Of a stretch of 64,000 nucleotides of DNA, positions 45,709 to 58,180 are shown one piece after another. Origin of the DNA: Icerya purchasi (Eukaryota; Arthropoda; Insecta; Hemiptera; Monophlebidae); the NCBI GenBank assembly GCA_039619475.1, contig CM077116.1:375584188-375648187 (forward strand). Direction: 5' to 3'. Positions within the stretch are counted from its first letter, which is position 1. Each line of letters starts with the position of its first letter. The notes beneath the pieces were generated by a model. That model saw only the letters and a program-made list of their open reading frames with translations, had not been told where the DNA came from and made no database searches. Position numbers and translations under genes: made by a program.

Positions 45709-45946
45709 ATGGCGAAATCACTCATCGAGCTTATATAGACTGATCAGGCCTTTTACGAGTTACAAGCGCTCGGATAAGATCGACGAAATTCGTCAAACGT
45801 TTCGCAATCTATGGCGGAATCAATTACCGAATTTATATAGACTGATCAGGCCTTTTACGAATTACAAGCGCTTGGAGAAGATCGGCGAAATTCGTCAAAC
45901 GTTTCGTAACCTATGGCAGAATCAGTCATCGAATTTATTTATTCCG

Positions 45947-45982
<36 letters not shown>

Positions 45983-46053
45983 GGAGACTGATATAATCAG
46001 GCAATTCACGAGCAACAAGCGCTCAGAGAAGAAGACTGAACATTTCGTAATCT
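45709..46053 (+). repeat. 102-bp tandem repeat, three copies
   Basis: Units start ATGGC(G/A)(A/G)AATC at 45709, 45811 and 45913. The first two are 102 bp (34 codons) and ~90% identical, and stay open as an ORF with a repeated IRQTFRNLW. The third is interrupted by a (TA)n tract (45948-45980) and is degenerate. Most differences between units 1 and 2 change amino acids, so coding is not supported. Confidence 0.85.
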
Positions 46054-49000
46054 ATTCTTAAATAAATCGAATTCAAAGCTCTGAACTTGGTACGAGATTA
46101 ATAAAGGGGCCGGCGCAGCAGCCGGTTCTTTTGATGTTTACTGGTGTAATCATGTTAAAATTAACGGAAAGAAAGCGTATCCTTTAGTAAGTGTCTAGAT
46201 TTACGGTGACGTTGCACAGATGGACGTAGATGAATGACAGGAGAGGACAACGCGAGACTAATTTGAAAGATCGAATTTCTTTGAAGGCGTACAGCCTATG
46301 ACGTGAAGATCGGGTTATACATACCGCGTACTGATTCAGTGACTGATGTTCGTTGCATAGCGCATATTCGTAGTACGTTTCAGTACTGCATTTACAAACT
46401 GACGCAGCGGCATCATTATATTAAAAACCGAAAAACGGCTAATAGAGTCAGATTTTCGAAAATAACCCCCCCCCCCTGTACGACTCGGAAAACATCGATG
46501 TTTTTAAGTTATCGTGTGTATCTCCCTTTCGGACGAACTTATCAACGGACTTTGAAAATCGTTTGTTTTTGATTATTACATTATTCAAACTTTTAAAAAT
46601 AACAACGCTGCAAAAACGGAAATATTAACAATCGGGCGGCTCGCTGCGTTAACTTTCCCCATCAGAGACTTATCGAGTGAAATCTTTAACGCGAATTTTA
46701 AAGTGTACCACCACCAGGCGATTGCAAACCGATTAATAATGAATTTTACACGTTCATCTGAATTTTACCTTTACATATCCGTAAGCAACTTTCGATTAAT
46801 AAAGCGGCTCGTTATATAGCTGATTGCCCGAATAAAAATTGGTGCCGCGCGATTTCGTACGAAGTGAACGGAATTTACAGCTGTCGCAGTTTTCGCGATA
46901 TCTCATTAAAATCGTTAATAATTTTAAATAACGCCGGTGATAATGGCCGGATTTTTGAATATTTAAATGGCGCGGCAGGGTGATCTTACCGGTGCCTTCT
47001 CGAAAAAAGCTGAAATTACGCCGAATTTAAAATATCCAGACGATTTCGCGAAACACGGGCGGGAATATTGCCGGGGTTCGTATTAGATTTTACGACAAAC
47101 GGGGACCGGCGATGGAAGCGGAATTTTGCGAACGCCGGCAGAGCTAGTCGACTATAAAGTGAGCACGCGAATTCGCGAGAAGGCGAGGAGATGATAATTA
47201 TAACGAACGGACAGACTAGCGCTGATAGCGAACTTTTAAAGTTTCGCCAATTTCAGATAATGACGGGAAAAATTGTCGTCGATCTTTTCGGAAGGGGGCA
47301 GTGGCGGGGGTGCAAGCCCGGGGGCTGATGGTCAGCAGTTTACAAACTTCCGCCGTAGATAACGCGGAGCCACGAATGCGTGGGTTCGCTCGCGGTAGAC
47401 TTTATCAGACGTGATTTTACTGTTAAATTTAAAATACCCATCCAGGCGGCAGTCCGATGCTCTCGACCGAGTTTGATCGAAATTCGCTAAAAATAGACGA
47501 CCAGTCGATGCGGTTTTTTTTTAGCATACTTCTAATCGATCGACTGATCGCCGACTGGACTCGCCCTCGTCCATTAGGTAATTATTAATTTATATTTGCC
47601 GCACGTTGCCAAATAGCTTATGCCAATCATTCCGTTGTAAACTTTGCTCCGCAGTCGCTGTCGTCATTTCCTTCGGACGTGTTCTTTTTAATATTTTTCT
47701 TAACAGCTTTTTCGCGACTTTTTCTTCGCTGTTTTTTTTTTCTCTCCACAGTCACCGGCATCGTTGTCGGCATTATTATTACTTTCGCTTTAAACGAATC
47801 CGACCGAAAAGCTTTACGCCGATCGTGCTGCTGCGACTTGTCGAGAGATTTCTTTCATCACCGAAGAAGCGCCGTCCTTTTAATTGTGAAGTCCCGGCGA
47901 AAGAAGATTCTATCGCAGAATTAAAATCGCGCTAATACACACGCTGTGATGATGTAAAGAAAAAAAAGAAGCACGATAAAAAAATCCAACGAGCTAGCGT
48001 AGAATGGAGGGACATAAATGTCTCACAAGTGGGAACGTCTGCCATATTCGATTGAGTGCAGCGTTTTTATAATACCCGTGCAAAATGTCGTTTTGCATTC
48101 GAGTCAGTCTTAATGGATTCTCCCCATCGCTGTTTTGCACTGTTACGATTAATTACATCCGTAGATTGCAAATAAAGGAAAAGGTTTAACTGATGTTATG
48201 ATTAAAAATCACATTTCAGTAAATTACTTTTGGATGCATTTTCAAGGCGACCAGAACAGTTTCTTCTACTTATCCATTTAGCACTGTAGCAGTTTTAAAC
48301 GCGATTTTCAGATTGTAAATATATTCGTGAAAATTTCTTACAGCACTCGAAAACGAGTTTAATCTCAGCAGGTATTTTACCCGTTTCTTACATCTTCCTC
48401 AGTTTTTTTATTTTTTCCCCTCAGTTCTATTCTTGCCCTTACATCGAAAAAAAAAAAAACCTCATAATTTAATACGTATATATAATATAACTCTGGCAAG
48501 CCACTTAACCTTTAATCTCTTTTTTCTGTCTAAATTTTTTTTCGAAAAATCCTTCTCAGTTGACTGCGCCATTCTTGTAAAATTGCTAAGATTTATTTAT
48601 TTATTTTTTAGATTGAACCCCTTATTAAGTTAGTATTAACAGGAGATAGTCATCGGACATGTAACGAGACATAATTTTGGCACAAAAAATATCAATATGT
48701 ATTATATATTAATGATTATGTTGTTCCTACGCTGGTGGTTAATGTGAAATAAACGAATGCGGAATCAACGACATTTTTTTGTTACGTTCTTCTGTAATGC
48801 TTTTTTTGTAGTTTTTTTTTTTTTTTTGTTCGTAAGTAACACCGTTATCTGACACGTTAAATCACTGTTATAATGGAGACTATTGGGATAAATAGTTTTC
48901 AGTTTAGCGATTTTTTCAGAAACGTAATTACGGACTGGTAATAGTTTAAAAAATCAAGTAAAATTGACGCAGTCAACGAAACTCACTTATAAACATTAAA

Positions 49001-49090
49001 ATGAGTTTGTTTGGAGAGGGTTCAGGAGCTTGCTCTCGAGACGAGGTCAAAAGGGCCGAGTAATATACATATACATACGATTACGATATC
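46054..49090. other. no gene recognised; somewhat GC-richer
   Basis: 46.6-47.6 kb is visibly less AT-rich than its surroundings, but I see no coding exon, RNA gene or repeat. The 109-codon ORF at 47606-47935 has no motif. A C-run lies at about 46466-46476. A weak match to the end of the TA-flanked repeat (GGCCGAGTAATATA) is at 49050. Candidate for conserved regulatory DNA only by composition. Confidence 0.4.
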
Positions 49091-49542
49091 ACGATATGTC
49101 CACGTTGATCCCCAGTGTTGGATGTAGACAACTCCCTGGTGGGATAAGTTAGCCTCTACGCTCCCGTGCTGACCAGGCAAATTGGGAGATGTATTTTATA
49201 CCTGCTGCCCCGGGTAATTTTCGTTGCAACTGTTCTATGCAACACTAGTGCGTACACGGAAAACTACACTCGGAACTGACTGCAATCGCTTGTTATCCCG
49301 TCATAAATGCAGTTTCGCGTTCGTCTGACTACTATACATCAACTAAGACGCTTATGGTGGTATATGTGGTGATTTGCCATTGCCTACCACGTGACTATTA
49401 GCGGTTATTTCAGTATTTTTATAATAACTTCTGTAATAAAATGTAGGTGAATACATACTTGTTTGTTAAAACTGTATAATAAAACAAACTTTAATAACAA
49501 ACAATAAGGGCAAAATAATTTATATAAATACCTTAATTAGAA

Positions 49543-49569
49543 ACGTTTTCGGGCATAACCCATCATCAG
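49543..49569 (-). ncRNA. hammerhead-like core in left palindrome arm
   Basis: Minus strand: CTGATGATGGG, TTATG, CCCGAAAACG. The GGG/CCC pairing is bracketed by the conserved CTGATGA and GAAA boxes. One extra base (T) sits between the first box and the stem compared with a standard core. Confidence 0.45.
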
Positions 49570-49623
49570 CTAAAACTAACTTAGTAGAAACTGGGTTTTA
49601 AGTTTAAACTAAGTTAGTTTTAG

Positions 49624-49651
49624 CTGATGGATGGGTTATGCCCGAAAACGT
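49624..49651 (+). ncRNA. hammerhead-like core in right palindrome arm
   Basis: Plus strand: CTGATGGATGGG, TTATG, CCCGAAAACGT. Same as the left arm copy but with an extra G that breaks the CTGATGA box, so this copy is probably inactive. Confidence 0.4.
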
Positions 49652-50050
49652 TTCTAATTAAGGTATTTATCTAATTTATCTTTATAAATTATTTTGCCCT
49701 TATTGTTTGTTATTGAAGTTTGTTTTATTATACTTCTGTAATAATTTCTGTCGTCGCCTGGGATCGAAAAGAAGACGTCCGTAATGGAAGTCGAGTGCTC
49801 TAGCGACTAGGCAATCGCAACTATTAATTTCGTAATAGACACGTAGCCAGCAATATATTGAATTAAAATTTATGTTGTATGTTATTCCATTTTATACCAC
49901 TTTGAGAGATATATTAAAAACGATAAGTGAAATATTGTCACTTCTAATATTGATATATCAATACACAATGTTACGCAATTTTAGATTTTGGTCAAACAGA
50001 TATTCGGGATATTGTTCAGTGTAAGATGGAACATGGAAAAGAAATAATTA

Positions 50051-50341
50051 TTGATAGCCCATTTATATTTCTCCAAATATCAAAGGGGCCATGATATATT
50101 TAAATTTATACATAGAAGATTACTTCCTTTCACTCCCGATGGTTCAAGGTTATTAAATAGAAAATTTACATACATTTCCAATGATTTGCCTTTAATAAAA
50201 TTTCTTCAACCCGAACTTCAATTAAATATTAATAATAATCCAGATAAATCAACGATAAAGTACGGAACTACTATTGATGCAGTATTTCCTAGACATATAT
50301 TGATAAAATTTCATGAAACACTTTTATTTCTTATGTTTTAG
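50051..50341 (+). pseudogene. fragment of Helitron-type endonuclease/exonuclease/phosphatase domain
   Basis: A 96-codon ORF with LIKFLQPELQLNINNN then STIKYGTTIDAVFPRHI. The block T..YGTTIDAVF followed by an aromatic/histidine region is, from memory, the C-terminal part of the endonuclease domain attached to Helentron-type helicase proteins in arthropods. In such proteins this part carries the catalytic D before a terminal H. The frame ends soon after (FLMF*). No helicase or Rep motif is nearby, so it is an isolated remnant. Other DNase I-fold retrotransposon endonucleases are possible. Confidence 0.4.
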
Positions 50342-50344
50342 TTA

Positions 50345-51699
50345 CCGTACAAGCCTTTATATCTTTTATAGAATCAAGCAATCAATGAAAAACATTAATA
50401 AAACAAACGCATTAATTTTTTTTTATTTGTTTTTGTTTTTCTTTAAGTGAAACTTCATAGATATGTGTTTATGAGAACCACAGATCTCCCACTTTTGGTA
50501 AATTTGGTACTAACACTAGAACTTTAAATCAAAGTTCGGGAAAACGCCTTGGATGTTGAAATTCTCATTTCTGCACTATCAAGTCCCGATCGATGCATTC
50601 TTCTCTCGTATGCTCCAGATTCTGTAAACTCCAATTTATTCGACTCTTTTCTCCATCGTTAATCCCAGAATTCCTTGCAAACAACGAAACTGTACTTACC
50701 CATCATTATCTTCCGCATCTTACGCTCCCCAAACTTCTTCCTCTTATTTATTTTCTGCATTTTCCGCACCATTAACCTTCGTTGCTCTACACGGTTAAAG
50801 TGAGTAGAAGAGGACCAAAAAAAAATTAAAAATCATGCGGTTTTTTTCATTTTTATCCGAAAAAAGTATGAAATCGGTTGTGCTTTCGTGAGGGAAATCG
50901 AAAAATGATTCCGCCCGTTTTTCGTTGTTGTCTATTTTCATGACGACGACTGAAATTTTAGCCATTTTTTCAAATGCGCAAGTTGAAAATGCACCTTTGC
51001 TATTCTGCAGTCATATTTCAGTTTCTTAAGCTGTCCATCGAATTTTTTCTCGTTCGATATACCGCTGTCAAAAATTAACCGTTTTTTGTTGGTTTTTTTC
51101 GTTTCAATCAGGACGACATTCTACGATTTAGCGGCGAAGTATTTAATAATAAAACTGCACCGTTTTCCGTGTTCTTGTCGGGCTGTTTGAATACCAGTCA
51201 GATGTTCCAGTGAAAAACGATAATGCTAATTCAAGGGATAGCGGAAGCGTGAAAAAGAATTATCGATAGCAGCGTTGTAGTTATTAAAGGAATGGGTTGA
51301 AGATTTCTTCTTCTAATTCGTTTCGTTAGTGTAAACATTTGCGAAAAATCCGTTTAATTGAGAAAGATGCTTCACCAATGCGATTCGGTAATTCTAAAGA
51401 GCCGTTCACTATTGTTCGCTGTTTAAAATTAATCGGTACGGTTTATTACACGACCGACCGGGAAATAGAACATTTATTTTTTGATTAAATTTCTTCTTGT
51501 CGATAGAACTTTTAAGCAGGTGCCCGATAAGGTTTCTGACTGAAATTAGGGTTTTCGAGAACGAAAAAAGAATTTGTGAAATTACATCATTCGGTTGAAA
51601 AATGTTTTATCTTATCGGGAAAAAAATTAAGCGCTTTTAGAATGTCAGCATCTGAATTTCATAAAAAATGTTCGCGATGTACTACGCTGTGGAAGTGAT
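50345..51699. other. no gene recognised
   Basis: The pyrimidine-rich 50590-50775 stretch resembles the composition of the RNase H-type elements, but I could not align it. The rest has nothing recognised. Confidence 0.45.
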
Positions 51700-51700
51700 T

Positions 51701-52435
51701 TCTTTTTTTTAACCCCCCTTTGGGGGGCACGCCAGCTAAGGACCTACACCCAGAAACAGCAAGAAAGAAAAGAGCCCTCAGTTAAGTTCTAATTCGGTCG
51801 GATATGGACAATATAAAGGAACTAACGAATGAAATAATGGATGGCGAGGGGAGGACAAAATATAAGATGCACAATAAAGAGTAGGTGAGTTTCAGCAGAC
51901 AAGAATATAGAATACAATGTTTGACAGAAAGGAATGGACATTCAACGAAGATGTAATTGGCGTCGCAAACCCCCGCTTTGTTGGGGTAAAGCGGATAATT
52001 TGGAGAGGAGACAAGAGAATAGCGAAAATGAGAGGAAGGGAGAGCAGAATGGCCGAAACGCAAGCCAATCATAGAAATTACAACAGAACGGGGAAGTGTA
52101 GGAAACTCCTAGAACACCAAGTATTAAATGAAGATTAGGTTGCACAGACAGATAAAAAGGAGAAACGGTAAATATCTGACCAAAGTTTGAGATGAAACTT
52201 AGTGTATATAGGGAATTTAAGTTAGAGGATGGAATTTTTCTTAAGAAAAGCAACGAGAGGAAGCAGCAACTCGAGCAAAAAAAATCATTCATTTCATTAC
52301 CTTTAATGCCCATGTGGCTGGGAACCCACAGAAAATCAACACAGATAGAGTAACGAGAAGAAAGAAAACGGATAAGATTGTGTATGCGAAGAATGATGAC
52401 CTATCGTTCTCGTCTGCAGTCAGAAATGTTGTTCT
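51701..52435 (-). mobile_element. 3' fragment of the RNase H-type non-LTR family
   Basis: A T-run (51701-51710, poly(A) on minus) is followed by the 3' terminus (minus: CTGGGTGTAGGTCCTTAGC). Coding remnants on the minus strand include DFLWVPSHMGIKGNEMND (RNase H end), then RFGHSALPSSHFRYSL and VCDANYIFVECPFLS (C-terminal tail). Two frames are needed, so it is decayed. It is 5'-truncated within RNase H near 52435. Confidence 0.8.
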
Positions 52436-53310
52436 CCAGGTTAAATATTTATTATTAAAGTATCTAATAAATGTGTAAAATCGATTACGAACACCGATGA
52501 TGATAATAATCCAGAAGGCTCGTTAATAATTATCCAAGATTCTTGTTATATATCTGAGTTCCTTCTAATGAAAAAAATCTGTCTAGAATATAGTTAACAC
52601 AGTAACCGTTCTTGCCATCCTCACCTTGAGGACTATCCTTGAGGCGAACTTCCCTGTATACCTTAGTTTAGTCTATATATTTGTTAAACTATTTCGTTTT
52701 AATACGTTTTGTAATCTGGATTTTGGTTACAAATCAGTCTATTTGTATTCATTCATTCTTTCATCTCGGTTCAATTTGTGAATATCATCTCAGCCGTGGC
52801 AAAAGATCAAAAAATGAACGTAAACACCCAGTCATGCTTATTGTTTTTTTTTTCTTATTTTTATAAATAACCCCTTTTAAACATCACACATGGAAATTAT
52901 AAAAAAAGTAAAGTTCTTACAAACTATTTTCCAGGTCGTGTTCTATGCAACTTTTAATTTTACACGCGACAAATTCTCAACGATAAATCCAAATTTTTGT
53001 TTCCGCAATTTTCTCTTTCCTCATTTTATCACCGTGCTCTTCGTGGCTATAAATTTTTTGTAAGTTGTTTCCTTGTTAAATTGATCTCCGAATATGTAAT
53101 TAAAATAAAAGCTAATAAATTAGCATACCCCGAAAAGCTGAATAGGCTCTTAAAAGAAAATACGTACTTCTTAACTTATAAAGTTGAAATATTCGACCCT
53201 TAAAAAAAAAAAGATTTCAATTAAAAAGTTGAGAAAGAATGAAAAACTAAGGAAGACCGTCCAAAAATTGTCGTTAAAGAAAATTTGCGGAAAATGTAAT
53301 AAAAGAAAGA
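52436..53310. other. no gene recognised
   Basis: Nothing recognised. Confidence 0.5.
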
Positions 53311-53314
53311 TATT

Positions 53315-53790
53315 TCCTGGGAAAGATCTGGTTAAAATTTGATATTAGGATAGAATAAAATTTACTAGATGAGGTTTAGTTAAAATCCGAAGGAAGGATA
53401 ATATGAAATTTCCCGAATGAGATCGATCTAGTTAATATTTGATATTCCTTCTAGATGAGAACTGGCTAAAATTCGATAATAAAATGAAATTTACCAGATG
53501 AGATTTGCTTAAAAACCGAGAAAGAATGAAATTTCCTAGATGAGATCCAATTAAAGTTTGAGATAGGAATAAAATGAGATTTCCTAGATAAGAATTGGCT
53601 AAAATTCGATAATAGGATAAAATGAGATTTATACTAGATGCGATTTGGTTAAAATTTGAAATGCAGATAAAATGAGGTTTACTAGATGTGATCTGGTTAA
53701 AATGTGACGTGGGAATAAAATTAGGGTTCCCTAAATGAAATCTGGTTAAAATTTAACGTAGGAATAAAATTAAATTTCTTAAATGAGACA
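53315..53790 (+). repeat. degenerate minisatellite, ~45-54 bp unit
   Basis: About ten diverged copies of a unit built from CTAGATGAGAT, CTGGTTAAAATT(T/C)GA and GGAATAAAATGAAATTT follow one another. Unit length varies and copies differ at many sites, so the array is old. Confidence 0.85.
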
Positions 53791-56700
53791 TTTACTACCA
53801 AAAGCGTTCATATTAAGGACTTAATTAATTAGCGCATAACGTTAATTATTCCTTCGGTACGCTTTTCTGAGAGCCGTCGTGGATGCGGTGGTATCACTTG
53901 ACAGTTTCAACATTGAGGCCGGCATTTAACTTCGCCAGCCAATTCCAGATAGTATGACTCCTACTAGTAGGAGCTTTATGAAGGTTCCGAAATACTTTCA
54001 GTACTAACTCGCAGAGTAACTATGTTCATTAACTATAAACGTAACGTTGCAAGGGCGCCATTAGACGAAAAAGAACACGTTAATGTACTATAAAACTACA
54101 GCGAGACTAATAAGACGGATAATCAAAAACGGAGAGAAACAAAGGAAAAGTTGTTTCTAGTATCTCAACAAGAGATTTAGAAAGAAGGGAATGACGAGAA
54201 AGATTAAGAGAAAATGGAATCGCGACTTGAGGAAGCTTCAGTATTAGAGTGAATCAGTAACAACTTTCCGCAACCGAAGAAATGATATTCTGACAGAGAG
54301 TGGGTTAGTGAACGATCTTGAAAATACCGGCGTATTTAAGAATCCGTTTGACCACTTCCGGATTTAACCCTTTGGGTGCTTTATCACAATCTGCTGATAT
54401 TCGGTTTCCACAGCACTCGCAACTTTTGCTTGTTGCAAAGTGATTTTAAAGACTAATCAAATGACAGAATTTATACTGTAAACGGAGATTCGCATAACCT
54501 GATCGGGCAGTTCAATTTCCGACAGCTTGTAGGAGAAGCGATATTTATCTCGAGTTCTGTTTATGCGAATGATGTTTACGAATTTTAATTCTTCAAATAC
54601 TTATAGTCTAGCGATTGCAAAATAAAAGCGTACGTAAATTTTCGGTATATCAGATTAAATTTTTTAGTGTAAAAAAATGTTTACTTCCGAATATCGAAAA
54701 ACTATATTCTTATTTTGCCGAGTTAACTTTTCTGAAAATAAACATCTCCCCTTCGAACTAAGACAATCAGTTTAAGAGACAAGACCGGAACGACATAATT
54801 ATTTCTTATCATTAATATTATTAAAAATCGAATTTAGTGAGTAGTCATCGAGAACATTTTTATCTGTGTCAATGTTTGTTTTATCGGATGTGTTACTTAG
54901 AACCGCATTTTAAAACGTCGATATCCATTTCTATCGAAACAAACTGATGAAAAAAAAAAACAAACAATTCCTCTTAAACAATTATTTGACCGCGTAAAGT
55001 CACTTTAGCACACAGAGAAAATTCGAGAATAAAACTTTACTTTTTGCAGTTTGAGAGAGAAAAATCGGGGAATTGGGGAATTTACATTCGTGCCGTGAAT
55101 AATTAACGCTTTTGCTGTTTCCAAATTCTCTGGTACGATTGAAGCACTAACTTTTAAAGAAAAATTATCTGCCGTTCGTAGATTGGCAGCAGTAATAAGA
55201 AAGTCTGAAATAACAAAAAATCCGAACATACATTAAAAATAACGAAAAAAAATCTCGTTAAAATGAATTTCAAGAAAAACTTGTATCACCTACTTTACTA
55301 AATTAGCTGCTAGTTCGTCCGAAATCGATTTTTATACATCTGTACTTCAGATTGCGGTATTAAAATTGAGTCCTTTGTCAGTTTTGTGCAAATCAGAAAG
55401 AACGCACATCAAAAATTAGGAAAGAAGTTATATGAAAAGAGCCCAAACGAAATTTTGAATGTAATTTAAAGAAAAAAAAACCGAGTTATTTCGAATGCAA
55501 AAGGACTGAACACTGGGCAAGAAGAAAACCCTTTGGGTTAGAAATATTTGTTTTTTTAGAATAAAAATATTATTGTTAGGCAGATTGGATTTTTTTTTTT
55601 TTTTTTTTTTTTTTAATATGTCATAGTGAGAAATACATATGTTTAGTTGTATTTATAATTTTATTAATTTTTAATACTTTAATTCACTTCATTCTAAAGT
55701 AATTCATAATTCGATAAAATAAACGGATTTACCTGATTGTAACTATAGTTGATAAGTCGTAAAATAAAATTTCCCCAGTTGTACGCCCGTTTAAGGTAAA
55801 GTTTTTATTGAATAAAGTTTCAAATAATTTTTAGAGCACTATGGAATTAGTCACATTGTGAGTTTCCAACTTTTTCCATTTTAAAATGTTAAATATTTAA
55901 AAGACCTGCTTATTTCACGTATCTACGATCTGTGAGTTTCACGCGAAACTTTGTGATTTTCTCACAGTTAATTTTAGTTGTAGCGTGATATTTAATTCTA
56001 CATATGCCAACCGGATTTTGTCCATCTCTTCCCATAATAATTTTGAACCTTCAAAATATTTTAAATTATCATTTTTTATGCAGAATTTTAATTTGTAAAG
56101 CTTATTCTCTTTAACACGACTTAAAGTTTGAACTTTTTATCGAAGCATATATGAAGAAAATGCAAGCTGTCAAAAGACATGCACAATTGCTGTTGATAAC
56201 TTTGCAAAAATGTTCGACGTTCATTTTAAATCTAGCGCCGTAAAATGCAAGTAGCCTGAATTTTTTCTGATTTTGGTACGAAGATATTTTGGAAATATAT
56301 ATTTTTTAAAGTTGATCCGAAAGTAGTCGGTATTCAATCATATTTTCATAATATAAATAAATTCCTGTGAATTATTGTTTTATATTTCGTTTTGTATTAA
56401 CTAAACTCAACATTATCTTCGGATTCGCTTCAAAATAAATATTATCCAAGATATTTCGTACGAGATTTTGTTGAATTAGAAAATTTTTTCGAATACTAAG
56501 TGGTATTGTGCACGATGTACGAAAAAGGTATTTCATGTCCGGGAGCACAGAAACCTAGATATCAGTTAAACTGTTGCTAAAATAATAGGAGAGAAAAAAT
56601 ACTGAACGTCGGAAGACAATCCGCAGTAATCAAATCATTAAAAAATGCTACTGCGTTGTGCTCATCGAGTATCTTTAGGTGTGGTTCGAATAGATCGTTT

Positions 56701-57716
56701 GTTGTTATAAAACTGGCTAGCAGTAAATGTCGTAAATGTCGTAAAAGTCGTAAATGTTGAATAATAAAAAAAAAAAAAAAAAAACTAAATAAATCGCAGA
56801 GTTTTACTAACAGGTTATTTTCAATCACTTTAATGGTTAAAGGATAAAAACTGCCCATCCTAAGAAAGCTCTACTGTTTGTAAAAAGATACAAGAAATTC
56901 CGTGGGTTTTTTTCGTCAAAGAACAAGAGTCCAAGCCAGTTAAGCTTAGCAGTCCTTAATGAACATTTTACGTAATTATTTGCTAATTCGGTTTCACTAA
57001 AAATTTAGATTAAACCGTGTTACTTACTTATTCGAAATGGAGGAAAACTCTTTAACCTCTTTGTTAATTTTTATACGAGTCTAGCAGGACTGAAAGGGTT
57101 TCATGGGGCCCTGAAAAACTCATTACCGATAAATATGGTACATAGAAAAATTGACGGTAAACTTTTCTCATCCTACAATACTAACTGGGAAATAAAATAA
57201 ATAAAAAAAAAAAAAAAGATTCGCAATAACAACTTCTTAAAAATATTAGTCGGTGTGATTGTATGACGATTTTTATTCATACGTCTTTATATATTGTTAT
57301 TTATTCTGACTTGGATAATTTATTAAGTGGTGAAAATTTTGGCGAAACTTTTCGTCTTAGGTAGTACCATATTTCGAAGTAACGGATGCGTTTTTTTTTT
57401 TCTTTTTTGTTTTTTTTTTCCCCTGTACTAAAAAAGTACGTGCTCCTTTGTAAAACGGAATTTCATTCGTAATATTTTTTTCTGCGTCCATTAGAACCCA
57501 GAATAACTACGATAATTACACTTCAGAACGTGTTAATATGTCAAATTGATAATTCCTACTAACATTAAAGTTAAGAGCATTAATGCGTTTACCTCATATC
57601 CTTTTTGCATCATCTGTATTTTTAGTCGTATGCGAGAATGTTTCGAATTCTAAATAAATATTTGCTAAACTCAAAAGTTTCCATTTCTGTTCTATTCACT
57701 GGTTGTTTAATTTTCT
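53791..57716. other. no gene recognised
   Basis: No coding, RNA or repeat feature recognised beyond homopolymer tracts: T-run about 55590-55614, A-run about 56767-56783, A-run about 57203-57218, T-rich 57391-57420. Confidence 0.5.
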
Positions 57717-58040
57717 CATCCAACCAGGCCCGTGCCCAGAATTTTGGAAGGGGGGGGGGGGGTGAAAATTTCCCTCGCATATTTATTTTATAAATAAAAA
57801 TACATTTTTCACTAATATTCATGCTATTAATAATTTCCATCATTTTGATTTATATATTAATAATTTAAATAAACGAATTACTGTATAAACACATTAATAA
57901 AAATGACATATGTTATTGACTATACTCGTAACAAAAAATTTTGCATAAAATATTAATGAAGTACCTAAGCTATTTCAGTTCTCATGGGGGGAGGGTTTAA
58001 CCCCCAAAACCCACCCCGTGGACACGGCCTTGCATCCTAC
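57717..58040. mobile_element. hAT-type MITE, family 2, full copy
   Basis: The element is 57725-58032 (308 bp). Ends CAGGCCCGTGCCCA / GTGGACACGGCCTTG form an imperfect terminal inverted repeat. It is flanked by CATCCAAC (57717-57724) and CATCCTAC (58033-58040), an 8-bp duplication matching at 7 positions. There are internal G- and C-runs near the ends. The body is shared with 60687-61042. Confidence 0.8.
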
Positions 58041-58180
58041 CTATAAAATATGTCTCGTACAGTAAAACATTTCCAATTTCATTGTCGATTAATTTTTCCC
58101 AAGCTTCCCTATTAATTTTCTCTGATAGTTTGCTCAAAAATAGCACGGACTCCATTAATTATATATATATATATATATAT

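Larger units (their letters stand above)
49427..49744. mobile_element. palindromic Penelope-type insertion with 13-bp target duplication
   Basis: ACTTCTGTAATAA occurs at 49427-49439 and 49732-49744 and brackets a 292-bp insert. Inside, 49475-49584 and 49609-49732 are near-perfect reverse complements around a 24-bp spacer. The right arm has a 13-bp and a 1-bp insertion. Each arm carries the hammerhead-like motif, once per strand. The unpaired left part is 49440-49474. The structure fits inverted terminal repeats of a Penelope-like element that inserted without its coding region. Confidence 0.7.
49095..49820 (-). mobile_element. tRNA-derived SINE split by a palindromic insertion
   Basis: On the minus strand the head carries an A box (TGCCTAGTCGCTAGAGC, 49813-49797) and a B box (TTCGATCCCAGG, about 49769-49758). 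The body resumes after the insertion and contains GGTAGGCAATGGCAAATC (49388-49371), then AGCACGGGAGCGTAGAGGCT near 49170, and ends near 49100. Without the 292-bp insert it would be ~430 bp. It belongs to a different family from the SINE at 17.4 kb. Confidence 0.65.

Noticed and set aside
47606..47935. 109-codon ORF in the GC-richer region
   Set aside because: Composition looks like translated T/C-rich non-coding DNA, and a second overlapping frame is equally open.
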